A stretch of DNA of 64,000 nt, from positions 1 to 64,000 of the forward strand of contig CAYJEW010000002.1 of assembly GCA_964369525.1 (NCBI GenBank), in the 5' to 3' direction. Under the pieces are notes generated by a model. It saw only the letters and a program-made list of their open reading frames with translations, had not been told where the DNA came from and ran no database searches. Made by a program: the position numbers and the translations under genes. This stretch comes from JAAYCI01 sp964369525 (GTDB taxonomy: Bacteria > Bacillota > Clostridia > Oscillospirales > Ruminococcaceae). Shown in pieces: positions 1 through 8,954 of this stretch (the stretch's first letter is position 1; each line of letters opens with the position of its first letter).

Positions 1-2
1 AT

Positions 3-80
3 GAGAACACATTTATAAAGCTGGGCATTAATTTTACCTGCGAGCCGCAGTACCCTACAAAGGATTTATATTTTAGGTAG
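3..80 (+). CDS. C-terminal fragment of an unidentified protein
   Basis: The window opens inside a reading frame that stays open for 25 codons and ends at TAG 78-80. The residues include N-T-F-I-K-L-G near the start and end in Y-F-R. The N-x-x-x-x-K-L-G pattern is reminiscent of the late helix and strand of GNAT acetyltransferases, but this is too short to identify. It may also be chance. The start lies outside the window. Confidence 0.35.
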   Translation, partial: ENTFIKLGINFTCEPQYPTKDLYFR

Positions 81-284
81 TATGCGTTTGTGCTTTTTTG
101 CAAAGGCTGCCGCAGCCGAGTTTGCGGCGGGCATAGTATGAGAGCATATGAATGTAGCGCTGTATAGATTATATATGCAAAACGCTAGGCTGTACTTTTT
201 TATTATTTAAGCACATATTTGCCCCGGCAGGCGTGGGTATAAGACGAGATAGCTTTGTCAAAGTAGATAGGAGGTTGATACATT

Positions 285-1463
285 ATGAATGTTAACCAAA
301 ATTATGCAAACCTAAAAAAGAGCTACCTGTTTGTGGACATTGCAAGGCGGGTGGCGGAGTATAAAGCCCAAAACCCAAAAGCAGATATAATACGCCTTGG
401 TATAGGCGATGTTACCCGTCCGCTGCCTGAGGTTGTGGTGCAGGCAATGAAGGACGCCGCTGAAGACCAAGGCAAAGCGGATACATTTTACGGTTATGGC
501 CCCGAGCAAGGGTACGATTTTTTGCGCGAGGCTGTGGCAGAATACTACGCAGCTCGCGGCGTAAAGCTACAGAGCGATGAGATTTTTGTGTCGGACGGCG
601 CAAAGAGCGACTGCGGCAATTTTTTAGACCTGTTTAGCGCTGATAACACCGTGCTGGTGCCGGACCCTGTGTACCCTGTGTATGTGGATTCAAACGTGAT
701 GGACGGGCGCAAGGTGGAGTACATGAGCGCTACGCGTGAAAACGGGTTTGCTCCAATGCCTTTGCAGGGCCAAAAAGCAGATATAATATATCTTTGCAGC
801 CCAAACAACCCAACAGGGGCCGCTTATACAAGAGATCAACTGGCGCAATGGGTGGAGTATGCCCGCGGGCAGGGCGCTGTAATTTTGTTTGATGCGGCGT
901 ACGAGGCGTTTATATCGGACGACGACGTGCCGCACTCTATATATGAAATAGAGGGCGCTGCCGAGTGCGCTGTGGAGATAAGCTCGCTTTCTAAAACAGC
1001 AGGTTTTACAGGCACACGCTGTGGGTATACCGTGGTGCCTAAAGCTTTGCCAAACAATTTAAACGCTATGTGGCTGCGCAGGCAGACCACCAAATTTAAC
1101 GGTGTGTCGTATGTGGTACAGCGTGGCGCCGCCGCTGTGTTTACCCCGCAGGGGCTTGCCGCTTGCAAAGAGAATATTAGCTACTACATGCAAAATGCGG
1201 GTGTGATTAGCCAGGCGCTGACAAAAGCCGGCGTGTGGCATAGCGGTGGCAAGAACAGCCCGTATATCTGGCTACAGTGTCCTGCGGGCATGAAGAGCTG
1301 GGATTTCTTTGATTTGCTACTACAGCGCGAAGGCGTTGTGGGCACGCCGGGGGCGGGCTTTGGCCAAAATGGCGAGGGGTACTTTAGGTTAACCGGTTTT
1401 GGCGACGCACAGCGCACACAGCAAGCGGCACAGCGGCTGAGTAGCCTGTTGGCTTCGCTTTAA
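285..1463 (+). CDS. dapL: LL-diaminopimelate aminotransferase
   Basis: PLP-dependent class I/II aminotransferase that makes LL-diaminopimelate directly from tetrahydrodipicolinate in lysine and peptidoglycan synthesis, in the cytoplasm. The 392 residues match the usual family length of about 390-410. NNPTG is at 174-178 and the Schiff-base lysine is K237 within SSLSKTAGFTGTR; the Y-G-Y-G-P region near 69-73 is also as expected for DapL. ATG 285 follows AGGAGG with good spacing. It is a single-gene unit, closed by the hairpin at 1490-1531. A related class I aminotransferase is the only real alternative. Confidence 0.93.
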   Translation: MNVNQNYANLKKSYLFVDIARRVAEYKAQNPKADIIRLGIGDVTRPLPEVVVQAMKDAAEDQGKADTFYGYGPEQGYDFLREAVAEYYAARGVKLQSDEIFVSDGAKSDCGNFLDLFSADNTVLVPDPVYPVYVDSNVMDGRKVEYMSATRENGFAPMPLQGQKADIIYLCSPNNPTGAAYTRDQLAQWVEYARGQGAVILFDAAYEAFISDDDVPHSIYEIEGAAECAVEISSLSKTAGFTGTRCGYTVVPKALPNNLNAMWLRRQTTKFNGVSYVVQRGAAAVFTPQGLAACKENISYYMQNAGVISQALTKAGVWHSGGKNSPYIWLQCPAGMKSWDFFDLLLQREGVVGTPGAGFGQNGEGYFRLTGFGDAQRTQQAAQRLSSLLASL

Positions 1464-1489
1464 GTTGGCGGCTAAAGACATATAAATAC

Positions 1490-1537
1490 AAAACGCCAAC
1501 CGCTTAGTTTGTGCTTTATGGTTGGCGTTTTATTATA
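1490..1537 (+). terminator. Intrinsic terminator after dapL
   Basis: Inverted repeat AAAACGCCAACC (1490-1501) and GGTTGGCGTTTT (1520-1531) followed by a T-rich stretch. The arms carry A and T runs on both sides, so it could act in either direction. Confidence 0.8.
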
Positions 1538-1732
1538 TTTGTATTTTACAGGATTTAATTAGAATTTATGCGTATTTAGCTTGTGTGGCATAGCTGCGCA
1601 AAGTGGTATAATATGCCGAAAAAGTGAAGGTTTTGTTAAAAGGCAATAGTTTGATTGACTTTTATATGGCAGGGCACGATAATAAAGAAATGCTGTTACA
1701 GCCGCAGGTATGGCGAGTGAAGGGGCATGCGT

Positions 1733-3283
1733 ATGAAAAAGATATGTTCAAATAATATCGGGTTTAAGTGGTATGACATATTATTTTTGTTGGTTATAGC
1801 AGTGGCGTTTTTTTCGTTGCCGTTAATGTTTCAGGCAGACTCCACAGTGTATCTTTCAAACTCGGAGTTTTTTGCGGGTACATCACCGAACTATTTGGGG
1901 ATACGCGGGCCGGTGGTTCCTTTTGTACTGATGATGTTTGGCAAGCTGTTTAGCTACACGGTGTATGGCCTGACGGTGGGGCTGTTTTTAACATACCTTG
2001 TGTTTGTGGCGTCGGTTTTGATATGCTTACATTTGCTGGAAATTCCTAAATTGATAGGTAGGCACGTCACGCTGCTTTTGGCAACGGTGGTGATGTTTTT
2101 AAATGTTGTTATATTAGCGTATGCGCATGTAATATTAACAGAATTTTTTATTATTACATTTATTGCGGTTTATGCGGCAATAATGCTGGCTTTTTATAGG
2201 TATAGGCCGCAGGAAAAAAAGAAAATAATAATAAAAGAAATAGCGTTAAGTGTGATATCAATAGCGGCACTGATTGTGGCGTATGCAATAAAGCAGATGT
2301 TTTTCCCTATTATTGTTTTGATGTATGCATGCTATAAAATTGTGGATATTAAAGGCAAATTAAGCATAAAAAGAGTGCTGAAAGAAATTTTAGTGGTATT
2401 TTTAATGGTTGTGTCGCTATTTTCTTATATTAATATTTATAGTGGTGCAACGAGCGGAAACAACATGGAGGGGGACTCTGTAAGCAACTATGCCGGCAGC
2501 TTTTTAATTGATGGCCTGCGGTATTTTGTGCCGCAGGGCGATATTGTGTATGGTGAGGAAACCACGATTTTTATAAACGACGATGCTATAAATGCTATCG
2601 ATTCTTTCACGTTTACGTTTGAGCCGGGCATAGCCAACAGCATTGAATATGTGGCGACGTGTTTTGCTAACTCGCCGTCCAGATGGTTTGCCAGTTATAA
2701 GGCAAATTATGGGGTTATTTCGGGGGTTATACGCTGCGGGGTGGATGGAGTTAGCAGAAAGTACACACCTGTTAGCACAACGTTGCATTTTGATTTTTTG
2801 TATGAGTCGGGCGCGTGGGTGGACCATTTTAAAATATTATCGCCACAGCTTTTATCCTATCCGCAAGAGTTTGGCACCGAAGTATCGCAGCAGATGTTTG
2901 GGCATCAGGTGGTGGACACGGGGCTGGTATCTAATCTGCTATTTAACACAAGGTATGCAAACCTGTCGATAGTGTTTCACACAACAGCGGTGTATTTTTC
3001 GCCTATTATTTTGCTAGTGGCGCTTGGTTTGATTATAGCAAGCAAAAAATATGCTTTTATAAATAAAAAGCTTTGTATAATTAATGCATTATTGTCGGTT
3101 AATATGTTTTTTTACATATTGTTTTTGGCGACTACAGCGCAAAATATTGAGCGCTACGGCATACCGATGATATTTTTTGCGGGGATTATGTGGATAGTTA
3201 ATTTAGCATATTTGATAAGTTTTGTTGCTAAAAAAATTAAAGCAAAGCGTGCTGAGGCATCGCAAGAGCGGCAGCCGGCATAG
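1733..3283 (+). CDS. Polytopic membrane protein, GT-C glycosyltransferase-like
   Basis: About 516 residues with roughly ten hydrophobic segments, a large extracytoplasmic loop in the middle and a basic C-terminus. The first external loop has an acidic residue in Q-A-D-S-T-V-Y followed by R-G-P-V-V-P-F, an arrangement seen in GT-C/GT39-like polyprenyl-phosphate-dependent glycosyltransferases; the function is inferred from this only. ATG 1733 is chosen over ATG 1727 because AAGGGG at 1720-1725 sits 7 bases before it. The gene is visibly more AT-rich than dapL and the ABC genes around it, with many AAA, ATA and TTT codons, which suggests acquisition from elsewhere. It stands alone and converges on the AlkA-like gene. 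Confidence 0.65.
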   Translation: MKKICSNNIGFKWYDILFLLVIAVAFFSLPLMFQADSTVYLSNSEFFAGTSPNYLGIRGPVVPFVLMMFGKLFSYTVYGLTVGLFLTYLVFVASVLICLHLLEIPKLIGRHVTLLLATVVMFLNVVILAYAHVILTEFFIITFIAVYAAIMLAFYRYRPQEKKKIIIKEIALSVISIAALIVAYAIKQMFFPIIVLMYACYKIVDIKGKLSIKRVLKEILVVFLMVVSLFSYINIYSGATSGNNMEGDSVSNYAGSFLIDGLRYFVPQGDIVYGEETTIFINDDAINAIDSFTFTFEPGIANSIEYVATCFANSPSRWFASYKANYGVISGVIRCGVDGVSRKYTPVSTTLHFDFLYESGAWVDHFKILSPQLLSYPQEFGTEVSQQMFGHQVVDTGLVSNLLFNTRYANLSIVFHTTAVYFSPIILLVALGLIIASKKYAFINKKLCIINALLSVNMFFYILFLATTAQNIERYGIPMIFFAGIMWIVNLAYLISFVAKKIKAKRAEASQERQPA

Positions 3284-3316
3284 CACGCGTTGGTTTGGGC
3301 GGTAGATAAAACGATG

Positions 3317-3347
3317 AATAAATAATTATTTACTATTGTTATTTATT
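3317..3347 (+). terminator. Weak AT-only hairpin between convergent genes
   Basis: AATAAATAA (3317-3325) and TTATTTATT (3339-3347) can pair and are followed by a T-run. It overlaps the stop codon of the minus-strand gene. The pairing is AT only, so its strength is doubtful. Confidence 0.4.
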
Positions 3348-4011
3348 TTTTAAGTTTAGCGCTTTTTGGCTTGGGTTTAGTTTTAGGTGCGGGGTCGGTT
3401 AGGTGCGGTGTGGCACCGCCGGCAACTGCCCAGATATATAAGCTGGCGGTGCTACAGTATGGTGAATAGCGCCGCCTGTATTTTTCGAAAAGGGCAGGTG
3501 TTATTTTACGGTGGCGGTGTAACATGCGCAGGCCGCGGTGGATGGCGAGGTCGCCAAAGCTGAGGATATCAGGACGGTTTAGGCAGAACAGCATTATCAT
3601 CTCGGCCGTCCAAACGCCGATGCCTTTTATAGACGACAGAGTTTTTATTATCTCTTCGTCGCTTTTTGTGTGGAGCTCGTGCAGTATAAGGTCTCCAGTG
3701 AGCACGCTTTCGGCAAAGGCTTTGATGTACTCGGCTTTTTTGAAGGTTATGCCGCATTTTTGTAGCTCTTCCACCGAAGCTGAGGCAACCGAAGGCGCAG
3801 ATACCTCGCCCAGCGCCGCCTGTATTCTGGCCCATACGGTGGCTTGAGCCGCTGTGGAGATCTGCTGGCCTATGATGTGGTGTACCACCGATGAGAAAAG
3901 ATCTTGGTCAAGTGGGCGGTTGATATGGCCTATGGCGTCTATGGCAGTGCTAAGCGCGGCGTCTTTTTTCTTTAGGTAGGCAACGGCCTCTTGGTCGTAT
4001 TTAAAATGCAT
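3343..4011 (-). CDS. DNA-3-methyladenine glycosylase II (AlkA-like)
   Basis: HhH-GPD base-excision repair glycosylase that removes alkylated purines from DNA. The 222 residues contain the helix-hairpin-helix around S-I-K-G-I-G-V-W-T-A-E (127-137) and the catalytic aspartate D154 in S-F-G-D-L-A-I-H-R-G. There is no 4Fe-4S cysteine cluster, so it is not a Nth or MutY protein. The N-terminal beta domain of E. coli AlkA is absent, as in many Firmicutes AlkA/MAG proteins. The C-terminus is Lys/Pro-rich. ATG 4011 has AAAGGT upstream. It is a single minus-strand gene divergent from the ABC exporter. Confidence 0.88.
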   Translation of the reverse strand: MHFKYDQEAVAYLKKKDAALSTAIDAIGHINRPLDQDLFSSVVHHIIGQQISTAAQATVWARIQAALGEVSAPSVASASVEELQKCGITFKKAEYIKAFAESVLTGDLILHELHTKSDEEIIKTLSSIKGIGVWTAEMIMLFCLNRPDILSFGDLAIHRGLRMLHRHRKITPALFEKYRRRYSPYCSTASLYIWAVAGGATPHLTDPAPKTKPKPKSAKLKK

Positions 4012-4158
4012 AAATTAACCTTTAATTGTGTTTAAAATGGATTTTAGCCGGAGCCGAACAATAATAAGTATAGCACAAATTGGCTACGGGCTTAAATATA
4101 TAGGCTATTTTTTATTATTTTAAGTATATTTTTACTGTACCGATTTTTTGCTGTAGGT

Positions 4159-6426
4159 ATGAAAGAAAACAATGCAAGGGAGAGCGCGCGTAACATGCTG
4201 AGGTTATCGAGATATCTTAAAAAGTATATTTGGATGCTGCTGATAGCGGTTGTGTTTTTGTGCGGGCAGGCGGTTTTAGACCTGAACCTGCCGGACAGAA
4301 TGAGCGACATTGTGAACGTAGGTATTCAAAAAAGTGGTATTGAGGAGATAGCCCCAAAGGCGATTAGCGGGCAGTCTTTTGCTTTGATGCAGATCTTCTT
4401 TAGCGAAGAAGGGCTGGAGGCTGTGCAGGAGGGCTATACATTTTACAGCGAGCTACCCTCGGCAGAGCAGGAGGAGATAGACAGGGAGTTTCCCGACGCG
4501 TGGGCGCAGAATGCGCTGATACTTACGGCAACACAAGAGCAACTGGAGGCTGTGGACAGGGCGTTTGCGCAGGCGGGGTACGCCTTGATGGATATGCTGC
4601 AAATGCTGTCGCAGCAGGCCGGAGACACAGCGGCGGTGCAGACCGATACGGCAGGAGCGGCGCTGAGCCCTGAGATGTTGGCACAGCTGCCAAGCCTTTT
4701 ACAGATAGCACCGCAGGAGATGTTTGGCGAGGTGATTGAGGCGGCCGCGCAAACCCCCGACACCATGACAGAGGCTGTGGCGGCGGTGTTTAACGTGGCG
4801 TTTTATCAAGAGCTTGGCGCCGATATTAGTAGCATGCAGGTAGCGTATATTGTTAGAACGGGTATTGCAATGGCACTGCTTAGCCTTGCTATGGTGGCGT
4901 GTGCTGTAGGGGCAGGTTACTTTTTTGCAAAGCTGGGCGCAGGCGTGGCAAGGGATTTGCGTGGGGATATATTTGCGAAGGTTAGCGGCTTTTCCAACGC
5001 GGAGATGGATAAGTTTTCTACCGCCAGCCTTATTACCCGAACCGGTAACGATATTACGCAGGTGCAGATGCTGTATTCGATGGCAATGCGCATGCTGGTG
5101 TTTGCGCCTATTATGGGCGTGGGCGGCATAGTTATGGCGCTACGTAAATCGCCCAATATGAGCTGGATTATAGGTGTGGCTGTGGGGGTTTTGATACTGG
5201 CCATAGGCACCGTGATGATGATAGTGCTACCAAGGTTTAAAAAGATGCAGAGCCTTGTGGACAGGCTAAACCTTGTGGCGCGCGAAAACCTAAGCGGTAT
5301 AATGGTTGTGCGGGTGTTTGCAAACCAGGCTTTTCAGCAAAATAGGTTTGAAAAAGCTAACAAAGAGCTTACGCAGAACAGCATATTTGTGGGCAGGGCT
5401 ATGACAACGCTTATGCCGATAATGATGCTTATAATGAATGGCGTGTCGCTATTTATTATATGGTTTGGGGCAGAGCAGATTGCCCAAAGCGCACTGCAGG
5501 TGGGCGACATGATGGCCTTTATTCAATATTCAATACAGGTAATTATGGCATTTTTGTTTATAGCTATTGTGTTTGTTATGGTACCGCGTGCATCGGTTTC
5601 GGCCGAGCGCATAGACGAGGTACTGCGCACAAAAAACAGCATCGAAGACCCTGAAAACCCCAAAACATTTGCAGGGAATGCAAAAGGCAACCTTGAGTTT
5701 CATGACGTTTGTTTCCGTTATGGCGAGGCAGAAGAAGACGCGCTGCAGAACATTAGCTTTACCGCAAAGCCGGGGCAGACAACGGCATTTATTGGTGCTA
5801 CGGGTAGCGGCAAGTCTACCTTGATAAATCTTATACCAAGGTTTTACGACGTTAGCAGTGGTAAGGTTACGCTGGACGGTGTGGACGTGCGAGAGCTTAC
5901 ACAGCATGAGCTAAGGGAGAATATTGGGTATGTGCCGCAAAAGGGCCTACTGTTTAGCGGAGATATTGCATATAACCTAAAGTTTGGCAACGAGAACGCG
6001 CAAGAGGACGAGCTGCGTGAGGTGGCGCAGGTGGCGCAGGCGATAGACTTTATAGACGAGATGGAAGACGGGTTTACCACGCAGATTTCGCAGGGCGGCA
6101 CTAATGTGTCGGGCGGGCAGCGCCAGCGCCTTAGCATGGCACGCGCGCTTGCAAAAAAAGCACCGATTTACATATTTGACGATAGCTTCTCGGCGCTGGA
6201 TTTTGCCACCGACGCAAAGCTGCGAGCTGCGCTGAAGCCGTACACAGAAGAGGCAACCGTGCTGATAGTGGCGCAGAGGGTTTCTACAATAATGACGGCA
6301 GAGCAGATTATTGTGCTGGATGAGGGCAAAATAGTGGGAACTGGAACGCACAAGCAGCTGCTTGAGAGCTGCCAAACCTACAAAGAGATAGCCGAAAGCC
6401 AGTTGAGCAAGGAGGAGTTGGCATGA
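4159..6426 (+). CDS. ABC exporter half-transporter, degenerate Walker B subunit
   Basis: Membrane-NBD fusion of 755 residues, one half of a heterodimeric type IV ABC exporter with the next gene, which it overlaps by ATGA (6423-6426). Walker A GATGSGKST is near 546, the signature is N-V-S-G-G-Q, and the Walker B end reads I-F-D-D (674-675), with Asp in place of the catalytic Glu. That is the mark of the non-hydrolysing site of heterodimers such as TM287/288. Between TM1 and TM2 there is an insert of about 170 residues, rich in Ala, Gln and Glu, predicted outside the membrane; this explains the length beyond the usual 580-600. The substrate is unknown. Confidence 0.88.
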   Translation: MKENNARESARNMLRLSRYLKKYIWMLLIAVVFLCGQAVLDLNLPDRMSDIVNVGIQKSGIEEIAPKAISGQSFALMQIFFSEEGLEAVQEGYTFYSELPSAEQEEIDREFPDAWAQNALILTATQEQLEAVDRAFAQAGYALMDMLQMLSQQAGDTAAVQTDTAGAALSPEMLAQLPSLLQIAPQEMFGEVIEAAAQTPDTMTEAVAAVFNVAFYQELGADISSMQVAYIVRTGIAMALLSLAMVACAVGAGYFFAKLGAGVARDLRGDIFAKVSGFSNAEMDKFSTASLITRTGNDITQVQMLYSMAMRMLVFAPIMGVGGIVMALRKSPNMSWIIGVAVGVLILAIGTVMMIVLPRFKKMQSLVDRLNLVARENLSGIMVVRVFANQAFQQNRFEKANKELTQNSIFVGRAMTTLMPIMMLIMNGVSLFIIWFGAEQIAQSALQVGDMMAFIQYSIQVIMAFLFIAIVFVMVPRASVSAERIDEVLRTKNSIEDPENPKTFAGNAKGNLEFHDVCFRYGEAEEDALQNISFTAKPGQTTAFIGATGSGKSTLINLIPRFYDVSSGKVTLDGVDVRELTQHELRENIGYVPQKGLLFSGDIAYNLKFGNENAQEDELREVAQVAQAIDFIDEMEDGFTTQISQGGTNVSGGQRQRLSMARALAKKAPIYIFDDSFSALDFATDAKLRAALKPYTEEATVLIVAQRVSTIMTAEQIIVLDEGKIVGTGTHKQLLESCQTYKEIAESQLSKEELA

Positions 6427-8312
6427 GTAACAACAACCAAAATGCCAAACCGCAAGAGCGGCCTCAGGGCGGAATGATGGGTGGGCCGGGCGGCAGAGGT
6501 CCGGGCGGCCCGGGCGCTATGATACCCGGCGAAAAGGCAAAAAACTTTAAGGGCACCATGAAAAAGCTACTGGCTTACCTAAAAGGTTTTTTGCCGGGAA
6601 TTATTGCCTGCCTTGTGCTGGCGGTGGCATCTACCGTGTTTGCTATTACAGGGCCTAAAATTTTGGCAGGGGCTACCGACACATTGTTTGACGGGCTTTT
6701 GGCTATGATTGCAGGTACCGGCGGCATAGACTTTGATAGTCTTTGGCAAATTCTTTTGCTGTGTGGCACTATATATGTTATAAGCGCGGTGCTACAGTAT
6801 TTAAACGGGTTTATACTGAACAACATTGCAAACAAGATAAGCTACAACCTGCGCGAAGAGATTAGCGCAAAGATAAATCGCTTACCGCTTTCTTATTTTG
6901 ACAAGGTGAGTAACGGTGATATACTAAGCCGCATTACCAATGATGTGGACACGCTGACCCAGAGCCTGAACCAAAGCTTGCCGCAGATGATTACCAGCGT
7001 AACCACCGTTATAGGTGTGGTAATTATGATGCTTACCATCAATGTGTGGATGACGCTTATTACGGTGTTTATACTGCCGTTTTCGCTTTTGCTGGTTATG
7101 CAGATAATAAAGCGCAGTCAGCCGTACTACAAAAAACAGCAGAAGTATCTGGGGCAGGCAAACGGCCAGGTGGAAGAGATGTATGGCGGCCACCTTGTGG
7201 TGAAGGCGTTTAACCGCGAGCGGGAAACCGAGCGGGTGTTTAACGAGGTGAACGAAAAGCTGTATGACGCGGCGTGGAAAAGCCAGTTTTTTGGCGGAAT
7301 GATGATGCCAACCATGAACTTTGTAGGCAATATGGGCTATGTGCTGGTGTGTATTGCGGGCGGGCTTTTTACAATTTCGGGCAGTATTACTGTGGGCGAA
7401 ATACAGGCGTTTACCCAGTATGTGCGCAACTTTACCCAGCCTATTACGCAGATAGCGAATGCGTCGAACATGTTACAGCAAACGGCCGCGGCGGCGGAGC
7501 GTGTGTTTGAATTTTTGGGCGAAGCAGAAGAAAGCCCCGATGCACAGCCGGCTTTGGCGGTGCAGGGGCTGGAAGAGAGCGTGCAGTTTAAAAACGTTAA
7601 GTTTGGTTACCTTGAAGACCAAACGATTATTAATGACTTTTCCGCAGCGGTACAGCCGGGCCAGCAGGTGGCAATTGTGGGGCCAACGGGCGCTGGAAAA
7701 ACCACAATGGTGAAGCTATTGATGCGGTTTTATGATGTGAACGGCGGCGCAATAATGCTGGGCGGGCACAACATAAACGAGTTTAAACGAAACGACTTGC
7801 GCGGGATGTTTGGTATGGTGCTTCAGGACACATGGCTATATAACGACACCATTATGGAGAACATTCGCTACGGTAAGCTGGATGCAACCGACCAAGAGGT
7901 GATTGCGGCGGCAAAAGCTGCGCAGGCCGACCGATTTATTCGCACACTGCCCGACGGCTACAACATGGTGCTAAACGAAGAGGCCAGCAACATATCGGTG
8001 GGGCAAAAGCAGCTGCTAACCATTGCGAGAACCATACTGGCAGACCCTGCAATTCTTATACTGGACGAGGCCACCAGCAGTGTGGATACCCGAACCGAGA
8101 TTGCTATTCAAAAGGCGATGCGCCAGCTTATGAAAGACCGCACCAGCTTTATTATTGCGCACCGATTGTCTACCATTAGGGACTCGGATATGATACTGGT
8201 AATGAAAGATGGCGATGTGGTGGAGACGGGAAGCCACGACGAGCTGCTGGCCAAAGGCGGATTTTATGCTAATTTATACAACAGCCAGTTTGAAAGCGGA
8301 GCTATTGCTTAA
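6423..8312 (+). CDS. ABC exporter half-transporter, partner subunit
   Basis: 629-residue membrane-NBD fusion, translationally coupled to the preceding gene. The first 45 residues are a Gly/Pro/Met-rich cytoplasmic tail, common in Clostridia exporters. Walker A GPTGAGKTT starts near 420. The signature is altered to N-I-S-V-G-Q (523-528) while Walker B keeps its catalytic Glu (L-D-E, 548-549). With the partner's intact signature and altered Walker B this gives one active and one degenerate ATP site. Likely a multidrug, lipid or peptide exporter; substrate not deducible. Confidence 0.88.
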   Translation: MSNNNQNAKPQERPQGGMMGGPGGRGPGGPGAMIPGEKAKNFKGTMKKLLAYLKGFLPGIIACLVLAVASTVFAITGPKILAGATDTLFDGLLAMIAGTGGIDFDSLWQILLLCGTIYVISAVLQYLNGFILNNIANKISYNLREEISAKINRLPLSYFDKVSNGDILSRITNDVDTLTQSLNQSLPQMITSVTTVIGVVIMMLTINVWMTLITVFILPFSLLLVMQIIKRSQPYYKKQQKYLGQANGQVEEMYGGHLVVKAFNRERETERVFNEVNEKLYDAAWKSQFFGGMMMPTMNFVGNMGYVLVCIAGGLFTISGSITVGEIQAFTQYVRNFTQPITQIANASNMLQQTAAAAERVFEFLGEAEESPDAQPALAVQGLEESVQFKNVKFGYLEDQTIINDFSAAVQPGQQVAIVGPTGAGKTTMVKLLMRFYDVNGGAIMLGGHNINEFKRNDLRGMFGMVLQDTWLYNDTIMENIRYGKLDATDQEVIAAAKAAQADRFIRTLPDGYNMVLNEEASNISVGQKQLLTIARTILADPAILILDEATSSVDTRTEIAIQKAMRQLMKDRTSFIIAHRLSTIRDSDMILVMKDGDVVETGSHDELLAKGGFYANLYNSQFESGAIA

Positions 8313-8363
8313 ATGAATTTATATAGCTTTGGCACGATGGGTTAACCTGAGTTAGACAAAAGG

Positions 8364-8400
8364 CAGTTAGCGGTTTGCAGTTAAGCAAAATGGCTAACTG
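8364..8400 (-). terminator. Nested hairpin after the NusG_II gene
   Basis: Outer arms CAGTTAGC (8364-8371) and GCTAACTG (8393-8400) enclose an inner TTTGC/GCAAA stem (8374-8378, 8385-8389). On the minus strand it is followed by CCTTTTG. It overlaps the stop codon of the minus-strand gene and lies between convergent genes. Confidence 0.5.
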
Positions 8401-8801
8401 TCTTCTTGTATACTTACAAGTACACCGGCCGGAGCACAAAGCGCCCACTCGCCTTCACGAGATATCTGCCCAAAGCTTTCGCAGGTATGGTCGGGACATT
8501 GCGAATTTATAAAACGGATAGTGCCGTCTTCTACATGCAGGGTGGTGGGAAGGTTTGCGTCTACATGGATGGTGTTGTCTGTAGAAAGCGGTATTATTTG
8601 AACATGCTGGGATGTGCCCTGCGTGACGGTTACAATAGCAACGGTACCTTCTGAAGTAGCTAGCGTGAGCGCCAGCCACACAACGCCAACAAGCGCCAGA
8701 ATGGCAATAATCCAGATATCTACTCGCCTAAAAAACGGTGGGCGCTCGGACGTGGCGGCACAGGTGCGGGGAGTTTTGGGGGCAGGTTTTTTGTTGTTCA
8801 T
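8394..8801 (-). CDS. Membrane-anchored NusG domain II protein
   Basis: About 135 residues: a basic, proline-containing N-terminus, one membrane segment (roughly residues 30-50) and an extracytoplasmic domain resembling the stand-alone NusG_II family of Firmicutes, with a G-x-I-R-F-I-x-S-x-C-P-D-H-x-C block near the C-terminus. The paired cysteines in that block are typical of this family, whose function is not established. ATG 8801 is chosen because AAAGGA lies about 10 bases upstream, whereas it abuts the alternative ATG at 8813. It converges on the ABC exporter pair and diverges from trpS. Confidence 0.78.
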   Translation of the reverse strand: MNNKKPAPKTPRTCAATSERPPFFRRVDIWIIAILALVGVVWLALTLATSEGTVAIVTVTQGTSQHVQIIPLSTDNTIHVDANLPTTLHVEDGTIRFINSQCPDHTCESFGQISREGEWALCAPAGVLVSIQEDS

Positions 8802-8882
8802 AGTCTTGAGCATCCTTTAAAGTAAAAGAATTTGTGTGGTATTGCGTGAGCACAGTATACCATATTGTTTGGGCTTTTGCCA

Positions 8883-8911
8883 TTCACATTGGCGCTATGC
8901 TGTGGTATGAT
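8883..8911 (+). promoter_or_regulatory. Promoter of trpS
   Basis: TTCACA (8883-8888), 17 bases, TATGAT (8906-8911): each box matches the vegetative consensus in five of six positions. The leader to the GTG start is only about 35 bases, too short for a T-box. Confidence 0.65.
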
Positions 8912-8954
8912 ACTACTAGAAAAAAAGTAGCTTTGTGAAAGGGGTTATTAAAGA

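Noticed and set aside
81..284. Lysine riboswitch before dapL
   Set aside because: About 200 bases with a small GCCGCA/TGCGGC hairpin, but not the five-helix arrangement or a terminator expected of that riboswitch.
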